Positions 1-11,300 of a DNA stretch of 64,000 nt are shown in pieces. The DNA lies in the NCBI GenBank assembly GCA_037783415.1, contig JAZGTN010000028.1, positions 3,668,501 through 3,732,500 of the forward strand. The letters are read 5' to 3'. How positions within the stretch are numbered: the stretch's first letter is position 1; every line of letters begins with the position of its first letter. The notes beneath the pieces are model-generated. The model saw only the letters and a list, made by a program, of their open reading frames with translations, ran no database searches and was not told the origin of the DNA. The position numbers and the translations under genes were made by a program. Source of the DNA: Leptasterias polaris. Lineage: Eukaryota > Echinodermata > Asteroidea > Forcipulatida > Asteriidae.

Positions 1-703
1 AGTAAAACTTCAACTTGAAATTTGCATCTGACCATCCAAATTTAACTTTTTGTTCCCCAATTTAATAATTTAATAATTATTCAGACCATCAACCCCCTTT
101 CAAATTATATCCTTTGTTCTCAAAGTACGCAAAATCGTCTATAAAACATTTGCTTAGGCCACCAACGCCACCAACAATTTGAATATTTCCCCAAAACCCC
201 AACAAACAATCGGTAACAGCGCCCACGCACTTGTTTACAAGTACATCCGGGTATGTACAGTGGAGGAGTGTGACGTTTCGCGGTTGACCAATCAGCGATC
301 AGGAAATCCGTAAACGATCATGGCGGCATATTCACGAACAGACGTTAACGTTAAATTGTGAGAAGTGTTAGCAAAACGAGCGCCCTGACTCAGCTAAATA
401 AAATCGAATGTAAAAAGTACAGCATTTGGATAGAATATAACCTTATCTATTCGGTAAGCCCCAAAATACGTTGTGGTAACATTGAAAATTAATAGTTAGT
501 ACCATGTTTTACGAAGCAAAATGTTTCGTTTTGAAACAAAATGTTTGGGTCCATTTTAGCACTAATAATTTACAACGAAATCATTAAATTGTACAACTGG
601 ATTAAAGGTCGTTTATTCATCTTTACGAATCTGTAAATATTTTGACAGAAAATTACTTTGATCACAAGAAATTGGTGAAATTCCTGAGACTACACCACGC
701 TCA
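1..703. other. Intergenic, no gene recognised
   Basis: AT-rich sequence with stop codons in all frames. I see no coding exon, RNA gene or clear repeat boundary here. It is the 3' flank of the hAT-like fragment that follows on the minus strand and may include its untranslated remainder. Confidence 0.5.
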
Positions 704-1624
704 TTACATATTCATGGAGAGGTCAAGCTTCCGAAACTCGTGCATACGCTGCAGATAAAAGGAACGGATATTGTGTGCAGTGCGGACTGACTGTTCCCGA
801 TGACCCCTTTGTGCAATGTTTTGAACGGCTGTTAATCTCAAAGTATCAATAAGAGTTTTCATATATTCTCTGTTTTTCTCTACAACCAGACGATGACCTT
901 CACTGAGGTGGTCCAATACTGTCTTTTTAGACAGTTTGGACTCTAAGTAAGCCTTGTATTTACAAGCGTTGTTTACATGTGCATCAGATTCTTTGTGTTT
1001 GATAAGTTTATTGTTTTTCGAAGATTCTCCAGTGCACTTTTTCCATGTATTGAATCCTTCCGAAACAAATGTTTGTTGCTCATTTGGGTGCAAGCCTGAC
1101 GAAAAGTGACGAAAGACAAAACAGTAAACTTTGTCTGCAGTTGCTGAATATTCAAGCCATGGGTATTCTTTATACCAATCAGTGTTAAATTTTCGTCCAT
1201 GTGTCTTTGGAAAGCGGATAGGCTGATTAACACCAAGATGAACTGGTCCATTATCTGGTGATTGGGATATGTCAGAAGGGCCACAGACTTTAGCAGAAGA
1301 CCCACTTCTATTTGGTGTCCCGGTACTAGTACTCACACTACTGCTGGGTAAGGATTGCTCTTCAACGGTAGCTGGTTCGCCCAATAAACTCACTGATCAT
1401 GTTGTGTCATGTTGTTGATCATCGGCACTCGAATCCTCAAATTGATCATCTGGGGCATTTACGTCAATACTCACTTCAATCCTGGGGTGTTTCTGTTTGG
1501 GTTCAGGATTTTCATCGCTAGATTCAGAATCTGATCTATGCCTATCATCATGGGATTTCTTGCAAAACTTTCTAATATCCATTTTAACTAAAAACTGTTT
1601 TACCAAAGTGTTTAAGCGCAACAA
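704..1624 (-). pseudogene. Decayed hAT/ZMYM1-type (TTF zinc finger) transposase N-terminal fragment
   Basis: Two open stretches, 1624-1397 and 1393-704, lie in the same frame and are separated only by a TGA at 1399-1397 and one further codon, so they read as one interrupted protein of about 305 residues. The first part is acidic and hydrophilic (SDSESSDENPEPKQKHPR). The second contains a region typical of the TTF-type zinc finger at the N-terminus of hAT-derived ZMYM1-like proteins: DWYKEYPWLEYS, then a YCFVF segment, GFNTWKK, and an HKESDAH pair of histidines. The usual second cysteine of the finger is phenylalanine here (CFVF instead of CxxC). The catalytic RNase H-like and dimerisation regions are missing, because the frame ends at 704. 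The family call comes from motif recognition; the inactivity is seen directly from the stop, the lost Cys and the truncation. Confidence 0.6.
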
Positions 1625-2128
1625 CTAGCAGTAGGCAAAACACAGCACTCTTCAATCCACGTGAATATCAAGTTTATGTCGTGTGTACTGTATAAGCCTA
1701 CAATTCACTCAAGAAATAAATAAGATTTTGCACTGTGTGAATTTGACACGTTGTGCAAGCTGCGTGTACGATGGCTGCTTGCGGTTTTGGGCAGACAATG
1801 CATTTCTATTTATAGCAAGTTTCTATTTATAGCAAGTTTCCAAGCTAGAACCAGGCTGCCGGAGATGGAAAGTGTATTGGGCCTTTTTGATGGTGCCAGC
1901 TAATATTATGATGGATGAAATTGAGTTTATTATTTACAGCGCAAACAACAATGTAACAAATTGGGTGCTGATGGTTTGGGATAAAACTCATTTTCCGCCA
2001 TCGGGGAAAAAACGGGGGGGGGGGGGGGCAAACTGGGGGGGCAAAAAAAATAACTGGGGGAATTCCACCCCCCCCCCCCCCTTTCCCCCCCCGTAGCGCC
2101 GCCGCTGTCTAAATCGCGATCGTAGGTT
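1625..2128. repeat. Non-coding spacer with opposed poly-G and poly-C runs
   Basis: No gene. A short tandem duplication (tttctatttatagcaag twice) lies at about 1803-1842. At 2014-2028 there is a run of 15 G, then 7 G (2035-2041), and at 2068-2081 and 2085-2092 runs of 14 and 8 C. G and C runs on the same strand about 50 bases apart can pair into a GC hairpin or form quadruplex structures, and are also places where assemblies often err. Confidence 0.6.
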
Positions 2129-2842
2129 AAAGACGGAGGTTAATCGACAAGAGGGCGCTATTTCAGACAATAATGTATTTGCTATCGGGTAGGCTAAAAA
2201 CCATGCGATCACAGACTTGGTATACCAAGTCTACCCATCGCAACCACTGATGCGTGTAATGCACTCAATAGATCGAAGTCCGGTGTGGGTCCATTTACCC
2301 CGTAGAAACCTATTTATAGTGGTAAGGCTGTCTGCTGATGGTACATCAACACTAATTGAATGTACACAATAGTGTAATAAAACCAAGAGAGCTAAATCTA
2401 CAACTCAACAATGGGTGAGTAAAACATTCAGGTGTATGGTTTGTGCGTTATTGTTTCTAGTCATATTTATAGTGACGGTAGGCATTGGTAGTACCATATA
2501 CTATTACTAAAATATAATTTACCGGGACTATCTGAACAACACCTCTTTTTGCACCGGCCAGGTTAGACTTGGTTCCAAGTCTGTGCTCGTGGTTTTTAGT
2601 CTACCTGATAGCCAATACATAATTGCCTGAAATAGCGCCCTCTTGTCTTTAGCTTGGTTCCAAGTCTGTGCTCGTGGTTTTTAGTCTACCTGATAGCCAA
2701 TACATAATTGCCTGAAATAGCGCCCTCTTGTCTTTAGCTTGGTTCCAAGTCTGTGCTCGTGGTTTTTAGTCTACCTGATAGCCAATACATAATTGCCTGA
2801 AATAGCGCCCTCTTGTCTTTAGCCTACGATCACAGACTTGGG
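2129..2842. repeat. Inverted repeat with a 3x 85-bp tandem array in its right arm
   Basis: The left arm (about 2129-2240) and right arm (from about 2560) are divergent inverted copies of one sequence: accaagtctgtg, gtttttag, tagc.aatacat, tgaaatagcgccctcttgtc. The right arm is present as three almost identical direct copies of 85 bp, starting at 2568, 2653 and 2738. Each arm tip carries a small palindrome (acttgg..ccaagt). This looks like a foldback/MITE-type element whose one end was amplified by tandem duplication. No coding potential is seen. Confidence 0.75.
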
Positions 2843-4369
2843 AACATTGTTTTTCGGTTTGTACACACCCTATGGCGAATTAGTCCAAAAGTGGACGGAA
2901 CACTCTGATTGGTCAGAATCTCGGAAGCCGTCAATAAAATGCACATTCAAACTTGACCGTTTATACCACGGGATATAGTACAGAAATACAACATTGAATC
3001 ACATGTAACTAATCTGCCTCTGCTCAGTGATTCAACTTACAGTTTGGAAACAAAAAACCCAAAGTGATTCTAGTTTTTAAATTCAAAATAAATAAAAACG
3101 TTGGGAAAATCATTAGACGATTCCATTCAAATAAAGGGAACACAGTTTTTCGTCTAGTAGGGATCATGTTATTTGTTATGTTTATTTTTCAATATTTTAA
3201 GAATACATCTAGTATTATTTTATGTATAAATTAGAAATAGCATACGTACAAAGCACTAAAAAAAAAAAAAAAAATGACTCAATCGATTTTACATAAAATG
3301 CTGAAGTGATTATAACCTATTGGGAATAGACGCAACCAACAGGAGTTTTGTGGCCTCCTGATTGGCCATCTCTCTGGCATAGTGTTGTTATGTAAATGTC
3401 AGTTGTGAATAAATGAATATCCCGTATACACAAGGGGTCAAGTCTGAGATTGCGAGCTGAGACCGCGTGATAGCCATTCTGCGGGGGAAATTTTGTGTGG
3501 CTGACGCAGAGAAATAACCGCGATCTCAGACTTGAAATCAAGTCTACGGCCAGGTGTAATTACCGTACGATCTGACCGTAGACTACAGAAGCGTATAATG
3601 ACCATCTTGTTATGCAGTAGTACAGTACATGTGAACTTGATGTAATGGTAAACTTTACAGGATCGGAGACTCCTGTAGTACCGTACATCATTACCAGAAA
3701 TTTGTGAACTGTACCTCTGCGCATGCGCCGACTTCGCTCAAACAACCCCATTGGGTTAACACAACGTGTGTATATAAAACGGCCGTATGATTGCTTTAGC
3801 CGCTGAAAGTACAAAGTGCAGCTAGCCTAGATGTGAAAGACAGATGTTTCATGAAGTTCTTTGAAATTTTTGGAAAAATCGGAGGAAAAAACTAATTGTA
3901 AATCACATGTTTGAAATTTTACGAGCGAGTTTCAATGTAACCGCAGTAAAACCAGGCCTAGAACAAAGTAAAACACGAAATTACACTTTTTAAAGTCAAT
4001 AAAGCCACATAACAACCGTTCGGATTGTTGTTGCAATTAGCGTAAGTAGAGGCCAATATTGTAAATTGTATTCACAGGATATTTTTTTTCGATTTAAAGA
4101 AACTTCATCATTGTACATCGGGGTGTTGAAAACTGGGTTATATACTCAAAGGTGAAGTACTAGAGCTCTTCTTTTTTAGTCTCAAAGCGCATCAGTCGCC
4201 CTGTTAACCGTTCGGCAGCAACAACCCTCAGGGTTTACACATGCTAGTGGAGTACACCAAACAGCCGTATATAGAACGCAATCTGAACCTAACGTTGGTC
4301 TAAAAAATATCATGGTCACCATTGAAAAGAAATCGACTTACAAAGGTTCAAAGGTTATATATTATGGTT
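2843..4369. other. Intergenic; small inverted repeat and A-run only
   Basis: No gene is recognised. A poly-A run lies at about 3259-3275. A short inverted repeat, aagtctgagattgcg near 3438 and cgcgatctcagactt near 3518, followed by aaatcaagtctac, is probably another member of the 'aagtct' foldback family found at 2.1-2.8 kb. The rest is unassigned. Confidence 0.45.
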
Positions 4370-7300
4370 TATTAAAAACATTCAATTTGGTTGCCAGAGG
4401 CAAAATTACATTGAATTTACACTTTAAATAAAATATAAAAAAAAACCATCAAAATCATTAGGTAAGATTAAGAGAAGGTGGGACATAAACAATAAATAAA
4501 TAAGTAAATTATTCAGCAAATTTACACTAAATTATGAGTAGATATAAACAATTATGCGAGAAATATTTTTTAAATGTTTACAAAAAACTAAATAGAAGCA
4601 CAGCAAAACAAAGATGGACATTTAGATTAAAAATGCAACATATGAAATGTGGTTGTACCAAGTGTAGGCTAAGCCCACAAACAAAGAATTCACATTTATA
4701 TACAGCAAATAAAAAGCAATGAACAAACAGCAACAAAAAATATGCCACATGTACATGTATCAAAGGAGAGCGGTTTAACAGTTTTCATTGAGTAGTTTGA
4801 CCATGTAAGGAATAGCACTATTAGCATGCCTCTTAGTAAGAACATTAGGAGTTGTCAACAAATGAGAGTTACGTAAAACAGGTCCATTGCAATCTCCTCT
4901 AGTTTTAGGAAGCCATTCACGGAATTCTTTACTGTACATCAGAGACTTGGCAAATTTTAGGCAAATGTCTTGACGGCGTTGCTTAAGGTTTTTTATGTTA
5001 CATAACTGTAGTGCATAATTGTACGACTCATAATCGTTAGCTAAAATAATCCTACAGGCTCTTTTTTGTATGCGTTCCAGTGCGTTGTGTTGTTTTACAG
5101 TAAGACCTGGGTGCCAGACTGGGACAGCATATTCTAATAGTGGTCGAATGAAACCAACATAAATAGTGACCAGGTCTCTGATTGCTAGTCCAAATCTTCT
5201 AAGGGTAGTTAACATAAATAACCGTCCACTGGCTTTACTGACAATGTCGTTGATATGTATATCCCATTTAAGATGTTTTGTCACTGTAATGCCAAGTATT
5301 TTGAGGACTTCCCTTGATTGGAGTTCTTGACCAGCCAGTCGAAGTGAATTTAGTGGAGCAGGGTTCTTAACAAAGGTGGTGTCCATAGAAAAACACTTTG
5401 CTGGATTTAGCAACATGTTATTTTCAGATGCCCATAAATCAAAACGATCAAGAATTGATTGCATGTTGCTAGTACTTTTAATTGTCATGTTCTCAATCAA
5501 GGTTAAATCATCAACATACTTGAGGGTGAGATTATGATTCTCAGTAACCACTGCTGCATCATTTATCATACTAAGGAAAATTGCAGGACCTGTTAGAGTT
5601 CCTTGTGGGACGCCAGCTTGGAGTACTGACCAGCTTGAAAAAGAGTTATGATATCTAACACACTGATACCTGTCGGAGAGAAAATTGGCAATCCAAGGAA
5701 TTAAACATGGTCTAGCGCCCATATTGAGTAGTTTATTGATGGCTATATTATGGTCCACTCGATCAAAGGCTTTGCTAAAGTCAGTGACAATTATCCGTGT
5801 GAGGCTTTTAGGTTTATCAGCATGTTTAAATATATTGTTAAGGAGCTTGACCAAGTAGTGTGTAGTGGAGTGGCCCTTACGAGCTCCAAACTGGTGGGGG
5901 TCAATGAGTGGTTCAATGTCTTCCATGAGCCAACTAATGATAAAAGACTCAGCGACTTTAGCAAAGTGATCAGTTAAAGATATAGGTCTTAGTTGATTCC
6001 ATGTTGGGGGGTTACTTTTTGGTACTGGGACAACGATAGCTTTCTTCCACTGAGGAGGAACTATTGATTGCCTGAAAGATGCGTTGAGGATGTCTGTCAG
6101 GGGTGAACTCAATTCACAGGCGAATTCACGTATTATCTTAGTTGGAATGCCATCAGGGCCACCAGCCTTGGTACAGCTGATTTTAGAGAGCTTTGAGAAC
6201 ACTTGCCATGGGTAGATGTATGGAGTTTGAGTGGGGGCAGGTAAATATGCAGGTAATTTTGAGACAGAGAGTGGGTTGATGTCATTGCCAATAGAGGAGA
6301 AATGTGTGTTGATACATTCAGCTATTGCAACATGATTTTCAGGGTCGATGTCCTGTGGTGGTGATATGCTGGGTTGTTGTTTATTTTTAGTTGTCATGAT
6401 GCGGATATGACGGTACCATTGTGCAGGGTTAGATTTCTTAAGTCGCTGAATTCTATTGTGATAGTACTCATGCTTATTTGATTTGATGGCTCGTTTAACT
6501 TTATTGCGATAGAATCGCCACAGAGGGGGTCTTGAGTGGCTAAATACTGCCTGACGTCTACGAATAAGAGCCTTTGTTTTCGGAGTCATCCAGGGTTTAT
6601 CAGATGTATGAAGCTTGATCTCATGCATAGGGAAATGGTAGTCAATACGTTGGTGAAGAGTATCATAAAAGGCATTGGTTTTGTCGATCACCGAGTCTAA
6701 TTGGATGACTTCGTCCCAATTATGATGAGTAATCCAGAGGCCGAATTCTTGAACGTCTGAGTTTCTGATGGGTCGCAATTTTCTCAAGGTGGTAGAGTTG
6801 TTAACAGATTCAAACTCCTGTTTTGGGATCCAAAAGACTGACGAGTGGTCGCTCAAGCCGATTGGTGAGGCAATATTAGGAGAGTTGTAGAAACTGAACA
6901 AATTGGTAATAATTTGATCTAATGTAGCCGATCCTCTTGTAGGTTGCTTAACCACTTGTTGAAGTTTGTTATTCTTACAAAGAGGTTTAACATCAAGGTG
7001 ATTGAGGTCACCCAGTATGCAGATGCCAGCATCAGGATGATTAATTCTTACAAGGTCCAATACGTCTTGAATGTGATTTGTCATGTTGTCTTCCATAGTA
7101 CTGTCAGGAAAATAAACAACTGCAAAGACCAAGGTGGAGATTGTACGTGGAAGTCTTTTTTGATGAATTTTGATCCACATAATTTCTAGTTCAGGCGGGC
7201 TTGCAATATTTAATAGTAGTGAGGCTTGCAGAGACTCTTTCACATACAGGGCAACTCCTCCACCAATACGGGATGAGCGAGGTTTAGAGAATATATTGTA

Positions 7301-8150
7301 GCCCTCTATATTGTAGTAGTCTATATCTCTGTCAGACTTGAACCACGATTCAGATATGGCACAAATATCAAAGGCATTGTCGAGAACAACTGAGCGATAC
7401 TCATCCATTTTGTTATTTAGGGAGCGTGGGTTGCATAAAAAAATTGAAGGAAAGTGGTATTGCTGCTTGGGGAGATGCAGTTCTACGGTTTTCTGCAGGT
7501 ATATAAGATTTGCAGTTTTGGCACGTCCACCAGGTTCAGGAATGCTGCAACGAGCATTTCTAGTTTCTGCCGGGGTGATTACTACTGGAATGTTACTTAT
7601 CTTATTCTTATGATGACCACCTCTACCGCCACGACGACGCTTAAATATACCAAATAACTTCAGTAAGACAACAGTATCTTTGGATAGTTTGTATCTCCTA
7701 AGGTGAGCAATATTGAAAAGTTTCTTGCGAGAATATACGATGGGTGTAATTGTAGGATCTAATGGCCGAGTCTTTCGAGTACATGTACATCCAGAGTCAT
7801 TTACATGTAACATGCGTATACCAAAGGATAGTCCGGACTTGTGGCCATGTAGACTTGTGGCCATGTATACCAGGGTCAAAGTGCATAATGGCGGTGGGCT
7901 CACAATACTCACGGGCACAGTTATCATAAGATCGTCTAGCCACTTGATATACCGGGTTTTGATGATCAAAGCATTCACTTCTAGGATCTTCGTCGGTCAC
8001 TCCTTGCTTACTGATACATTGGTGCAAAACTAAATTTGCAATGACAGTTAAAAACGATAAAAAACGAACGTAGAATGAGAGACACAACATTTTTGCAGGC
8101 AGCAGGTAAACAGCGCCCTCTGTTAGACATCATATCACACATTCACTTGC
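4370..8150 (-). mobile_element. Nearly full-length LINE (non-LTR retrotransposon)
   Basis: The minus strand carries a 5' region (about 8150-8091) containing the 'cagcgccctctgttag' type sequence, one long endonuclease-reverse transcriptase frame, and an AT-rich 3' untranslated region down to roughly 4370. Boundaries are approximate because I could not identify target-site duplications. The reading frame is open for more than 3 kb, so the copy is young compared with the other LINE remnants in the window. Clade: CR1/Jockey superfamily by motif order. The 'YVDD' catalytic box and 'GVPQGTLTGP' box differ from canonical CR1 (FADD), so I do not assign a precise clade. Confidence 0.7.
4775..8090 (-). 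pseudogene. LINE ORF: apurinic endonuclease + reverse transcriptase, one frameshift
   Basis: The open frame 7978-4775 encodes 1067 residues. Apurinic/apyrimidinic endonuclease-like part, residues about 175-385: SESW (E210), GDLN (D324, N326), LDQI (D354) and SDH (376-378). Reverse transcriptase part, about 640-900: VPVPK, RPISL, QFG (696-698), DFSKAFD (733-739), GVPQGT (789-794) and the catalytic YVDD (821-824). The C-terminal part holds the usual LEYAVPVWHP and RIQKRACRI blocks. A separate frame 8090-7797 carries the probable true N-terminus, starting with a hydrophobic stretch (MLCLSFYVRFLSFLTVIANL). The two frames switch at a perfect 16-bp tandem duplication (7835-7850 and 7851-7866). Sixteen is not a multiple of three, so this duplication explains the frameshift. 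A basic RRRGGRGG patch lies at about residues 114-121. The element is therefore probably inactive, but by a single lesion. Confidence 0.85.
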
Positions 8151-8280
8151 AACGCGCTAATCCCGACACGTCTCTGTGGTGTTGTGGACGTATGTGCGAC
8201 CCCTAAAGGTAGCTCTAGCCATTAAAGTTGTAAAACTGCACTTTCCTTATTTAAATATTCTTCAGATATCAAATAACAAA

Positions 8281-9210
8281 CCACAAGGGAAACTGACTGG
8301 GTAAATTTGAATGATTATGGGTTGAACAAGGAAAAATTGACTAAAGCGGGATTTGAACCAACGACCTCCGGATTGACGTGCCGGCGCTCTACCAACTGAG
8401 CTATCTAGCCCTATGTTGGCGGTCTCCCTATTTTGTCAATATCCTTGTTCGGGGGGTGCCAGTCAGAAGCCATAGACTGTGCAAGTCTCGCGCGCATTCG
8501 AACTTCCGGGATCATAGTGGTCCCAACCATATGGAGTTTTACGTGGGCGAGATTTTGTTTCGTCAATTATTTTAGTTTAACGTAGTTTATGACCTAGAAA
8601 ATTATACATGTTGTTGGGAATGTAATACTAAGGAATAACAAAATATGAAAATAAAACCAATTCAACAATATAACGAAGAAAACCCGAGAATTAAACTTGA
8701 CCTCAGCTTCCGGTTATTGCACAAAATTAAGAAATTTGTGCTCACCTCCGATCATAAAACTTATGTAAAAGCTTGTTTTGGATGCGGTATTATAATCGCC
8801 AGATGCTGTAATTGCAAAGCAAACCCTTTTCATTGCAGTCTATGGTGTTGAGGCGTCGGCATTCCTCTTTAAACTGCGATACGGGCCACTTTAAAAGCAT
8901 CCTTGTCCCAGAGTTTTAATTTGTTTTTAATAATAATTAACACACTTTGGCGTATTTTTTTAAAAAGCTAAAACTAATTTCATAAAATTGTAATAATTTA
9001 TTTTTGTTGTTCAGATTTTGTCATGAGATATAATTTAAAACAAAAATTTGATTTCAGAAATAAAAATGTTCTTCGTTTGACGTGTTTTCTCGTTCGGATA
9101 CGCGCGAGGCGTGCACAGTCTATTCAACCGTAAACTGCCGTGTAGCCAAGGATCACACACCCGAGTTTAAGATACAACCTGGGAAACGGCAGCCAGGGGA
9201 TCACCATAAG
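8281..9210 (-). mobile_element. tRNA-derived SINE, split by a nested transposon
   Basis: On the minus strand, tRNA-like sequence with an A-box region (tagctcagttggtagagc) and a B-box region (ggttcaaatcccgc) lies at 8345-8415, and the SINE tail (ending cctttgtggttt-like) at 8281. The 5' portion of the same SINE resumes at 9121-9210 (cggcagtttacggttgaata, ctggctgccg). The tRNA-like part has a mismatched anticodon stem and C at position 33, so it is not a functional tRNA gene. The same family occurs at 11.0, 16.2, 39.6, 45.85 and 54.8 kb. Confidence 0.75.
8475..9120. mobile_element. TIR element nested in the SINE, TA target site
   Basis: The ends are imperfect inverted repeats: gactgtgcaagtctcgcgcg at the left and the reverse complement of gactgtgcacgcctcgcgcg at the right. 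TA dinucleotides flank it at 8473-8474 and 9121-9122. Intact SINE copies elsewhere read straight through this point (ggttgaata.cttctgac), which acts as an empty site. No transposase frame is found inside, so it is a non-autonomous element of about 646 bp. Confidence 0.75.
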
Positions 9211-9261
9211 GGGATGCGACTTTTTAAAAATATTCTTCCTAACATGATCATCATTAAATAT

Positions 9262-9757
9262 TATAGGCCGTGTGCTCGCTACCCACCTGCATTATTCATC
9301 TCTGAAATTATGGTAGTCTGTACATTAGTTACTTGGTGAATACGATTTACGAACTAATTAGGCTTACAAAAAAAAATCTTTTAAGGTATATGTTTGAGTG
9401 AGTGACATTTCAATCAGCATGCATGGTAAACACCGAATTAGTCGTCCCTTAAGAAAGACAAGTACTATATTGAGCAGGTTCATTGCCAACAACATGAAAC
9501 CTAGGAAAACACGGTCACTCAGACAAAATTAAGTATTTACAAACGGTACGAATGAGTGAGGCCTAGGGCTTTAAACATGGCATCAAGAAATAATGCTGTA
9601 GTACGTGCTTACCCCCCAAAAACTGATTGAAATGTCAAAATACTTTAAGCCTTTACTAATTAGTTCGTAAATCGTAGTCATCAGGTAATAATTATACAGA
9701 TCACCATAAATTTTAGAGATGAATAGTGCACGTGGCTGTAGGCCGTACGGTGTAAAC
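9262..9757. mobile_element. Foldback (MITE-like) element with long imperfect arms
   Basis: Left arm about 9262-9430, right arm about 9600-9757. Shared inverted blocks: taggccgt, attattcatctct, acgatttacgaactaatta and gacatttcaatcag. The arms are about 160 bases and clearly diverged, so the insertion is old. No coding sequence inside. Confidence 0.65.
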
Positions 9758-10984
9758 GAAAAGATGCCTGAAAAATGATTTTCGTTCCGACCCCCATGGG
9801 TCTACTTTTTTAAGGTATATTTTGTGAGTTGTAGACATATTAAACACTATACTAAAAGTTCTCCAAAAAATATCCAGTCAAATTTGCAAAAACATGCAAA
9901 GTTTGCTAAAAACGTTGTTGGGCGCAATCTGTGAAAATGCGCGCGCGCAATGTGCGAACTGAAGTCTGCCGACACACACAAATCAATTTGCGCGGCTGAG
10001 ACACGGAATTGACCATGGACAGCGTGCAGTATCGATTCCTCTCGTTGGTGTGTGCGCCGTAAAACATTTATAATATGTATTAAAACAAAAAATCAAAGAT
10101 TGCGTCGCGTCCAACAACGTCAATTGTGTGGTTTAGGCCATGTTTAAAACTGTAGGCCTACTTCTCAAAAACTAGACTATAGCCTAGCCATCAAAGTTTT
10201 GTGCCAAGAATAAAGAGCTTAGTTTAAAAAATTGTATCGTCATTGAACAACAAGGATGGAATGATGAGTCGCTCCAATTATTGTCAACAAAATTAAGGAA
10301 CTGACATATTTTTTGTCTTATTCTTTTGACCTTTGATTTCTAATTAATAGGATACTTTTCCCCTAAAACACCTATCACTGTTAATTGCAAAAAAAAATAT
10401 CATAAGGCATAAGGTAAAAAAAATTTTTTTTAAAGGGGGGAAAAAGGGGGAAATGTTTGTTTTATTAAGTTAAAACATTCCCCTTTATACCCCTTATAAC
10501 CCCCTTTTCTGTGAGGATGCATGCAAATATCAAAGAAAAAGTATGTTTAACCATCGCCTTTTGACTTTTCGGAGGAGACCATTGTCTTCCACAGAAAACA
10601 ACAATAGGATGGTTTTCAACGCTTTTCTGAACATTTTTCTTTCGATGTCTCTCGCCGGAACACTCGCTAATAAAGAACACTCACAGGAAAGTGCCTAGGC
10701 ACACTGTCTCCTTTTTTCTTATATCCTCCCTCCTCCCCCCCTCCCACACACCCACACACACCCTTACAGATCCGGTTTGTGGGGTACTGCTATTGTTGTT
10801 CTATTATTCCCTTTTCTGAAGAATTCCCTTGTGGGGTCCAATTGTTCCTATTGAAATGACCTTGTGGGGTCCATTGTTCCATTGTTGTCAGGACCCCACA
10901 AGTGCCAATCCGTGCGAACACCCTTTCTTGTGGATTTTCCCTTACCAGGCCCGTAACTTGGGGGTGAGGGCCACTCGTAGTATA
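9758..10984. other. Intergenic, no gene recognised
   Basis: Contains a GC-rich stretch near 9940 (gcgcgcgcaatgtgcg), A-runs, a CT-rich stretch near 10730 and a short imperfect direct repeat of 'cttgtggggtcc' at about 10830-10870. I find no exon or RNA gene. Confidence 0.4.
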
Positions 10985-11300
10985 ATTTTCTTTGTTCAAC
11001 CCAAATCATTTAAAATTTACCCAGACAAATTCCCTTGTGGTGAATTCAATACCTGGCTGCGGCTTCCCAGGTTGTATCGTACTTGGATGTGACCCCTGGC
11101 TACACGGCAGTTTACGGTTGAATAGCTTCTGACTGGCAACCCCCGAACAAGGATATTTACAAAATAGGGAGACCGCCAACATAGGTACGTTAATCCAGAG
11201 GTCGTTGGTTCAAATTCCGCTCTAGATTAGTACATTTTTCTTGGTTCAACCCAAACTCGTTTAAACTTTACCCAATCAGTTTCCTTTGTGGTTTATCATT
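10985..11300 (+). mobile_element. tRNA-derived SINE copies in tandem (tail, then a body with internal deletion)
   Basis: A SINE tail (tttctttgttcaacccaaat to ttcccttgtggtg, 10985-11042) is followed directly by another copy from about 11050 (ctggctgcggcttccc) to about 11297. In the second copy most of the A-box half of the tRNA-like region is deleted: 'ccaacatagg' runs directly into 'tacgttaatccagaggtcg'. Both are clearly the family seen at 8.3 and 54.8 kb. Confidence 0.7.
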
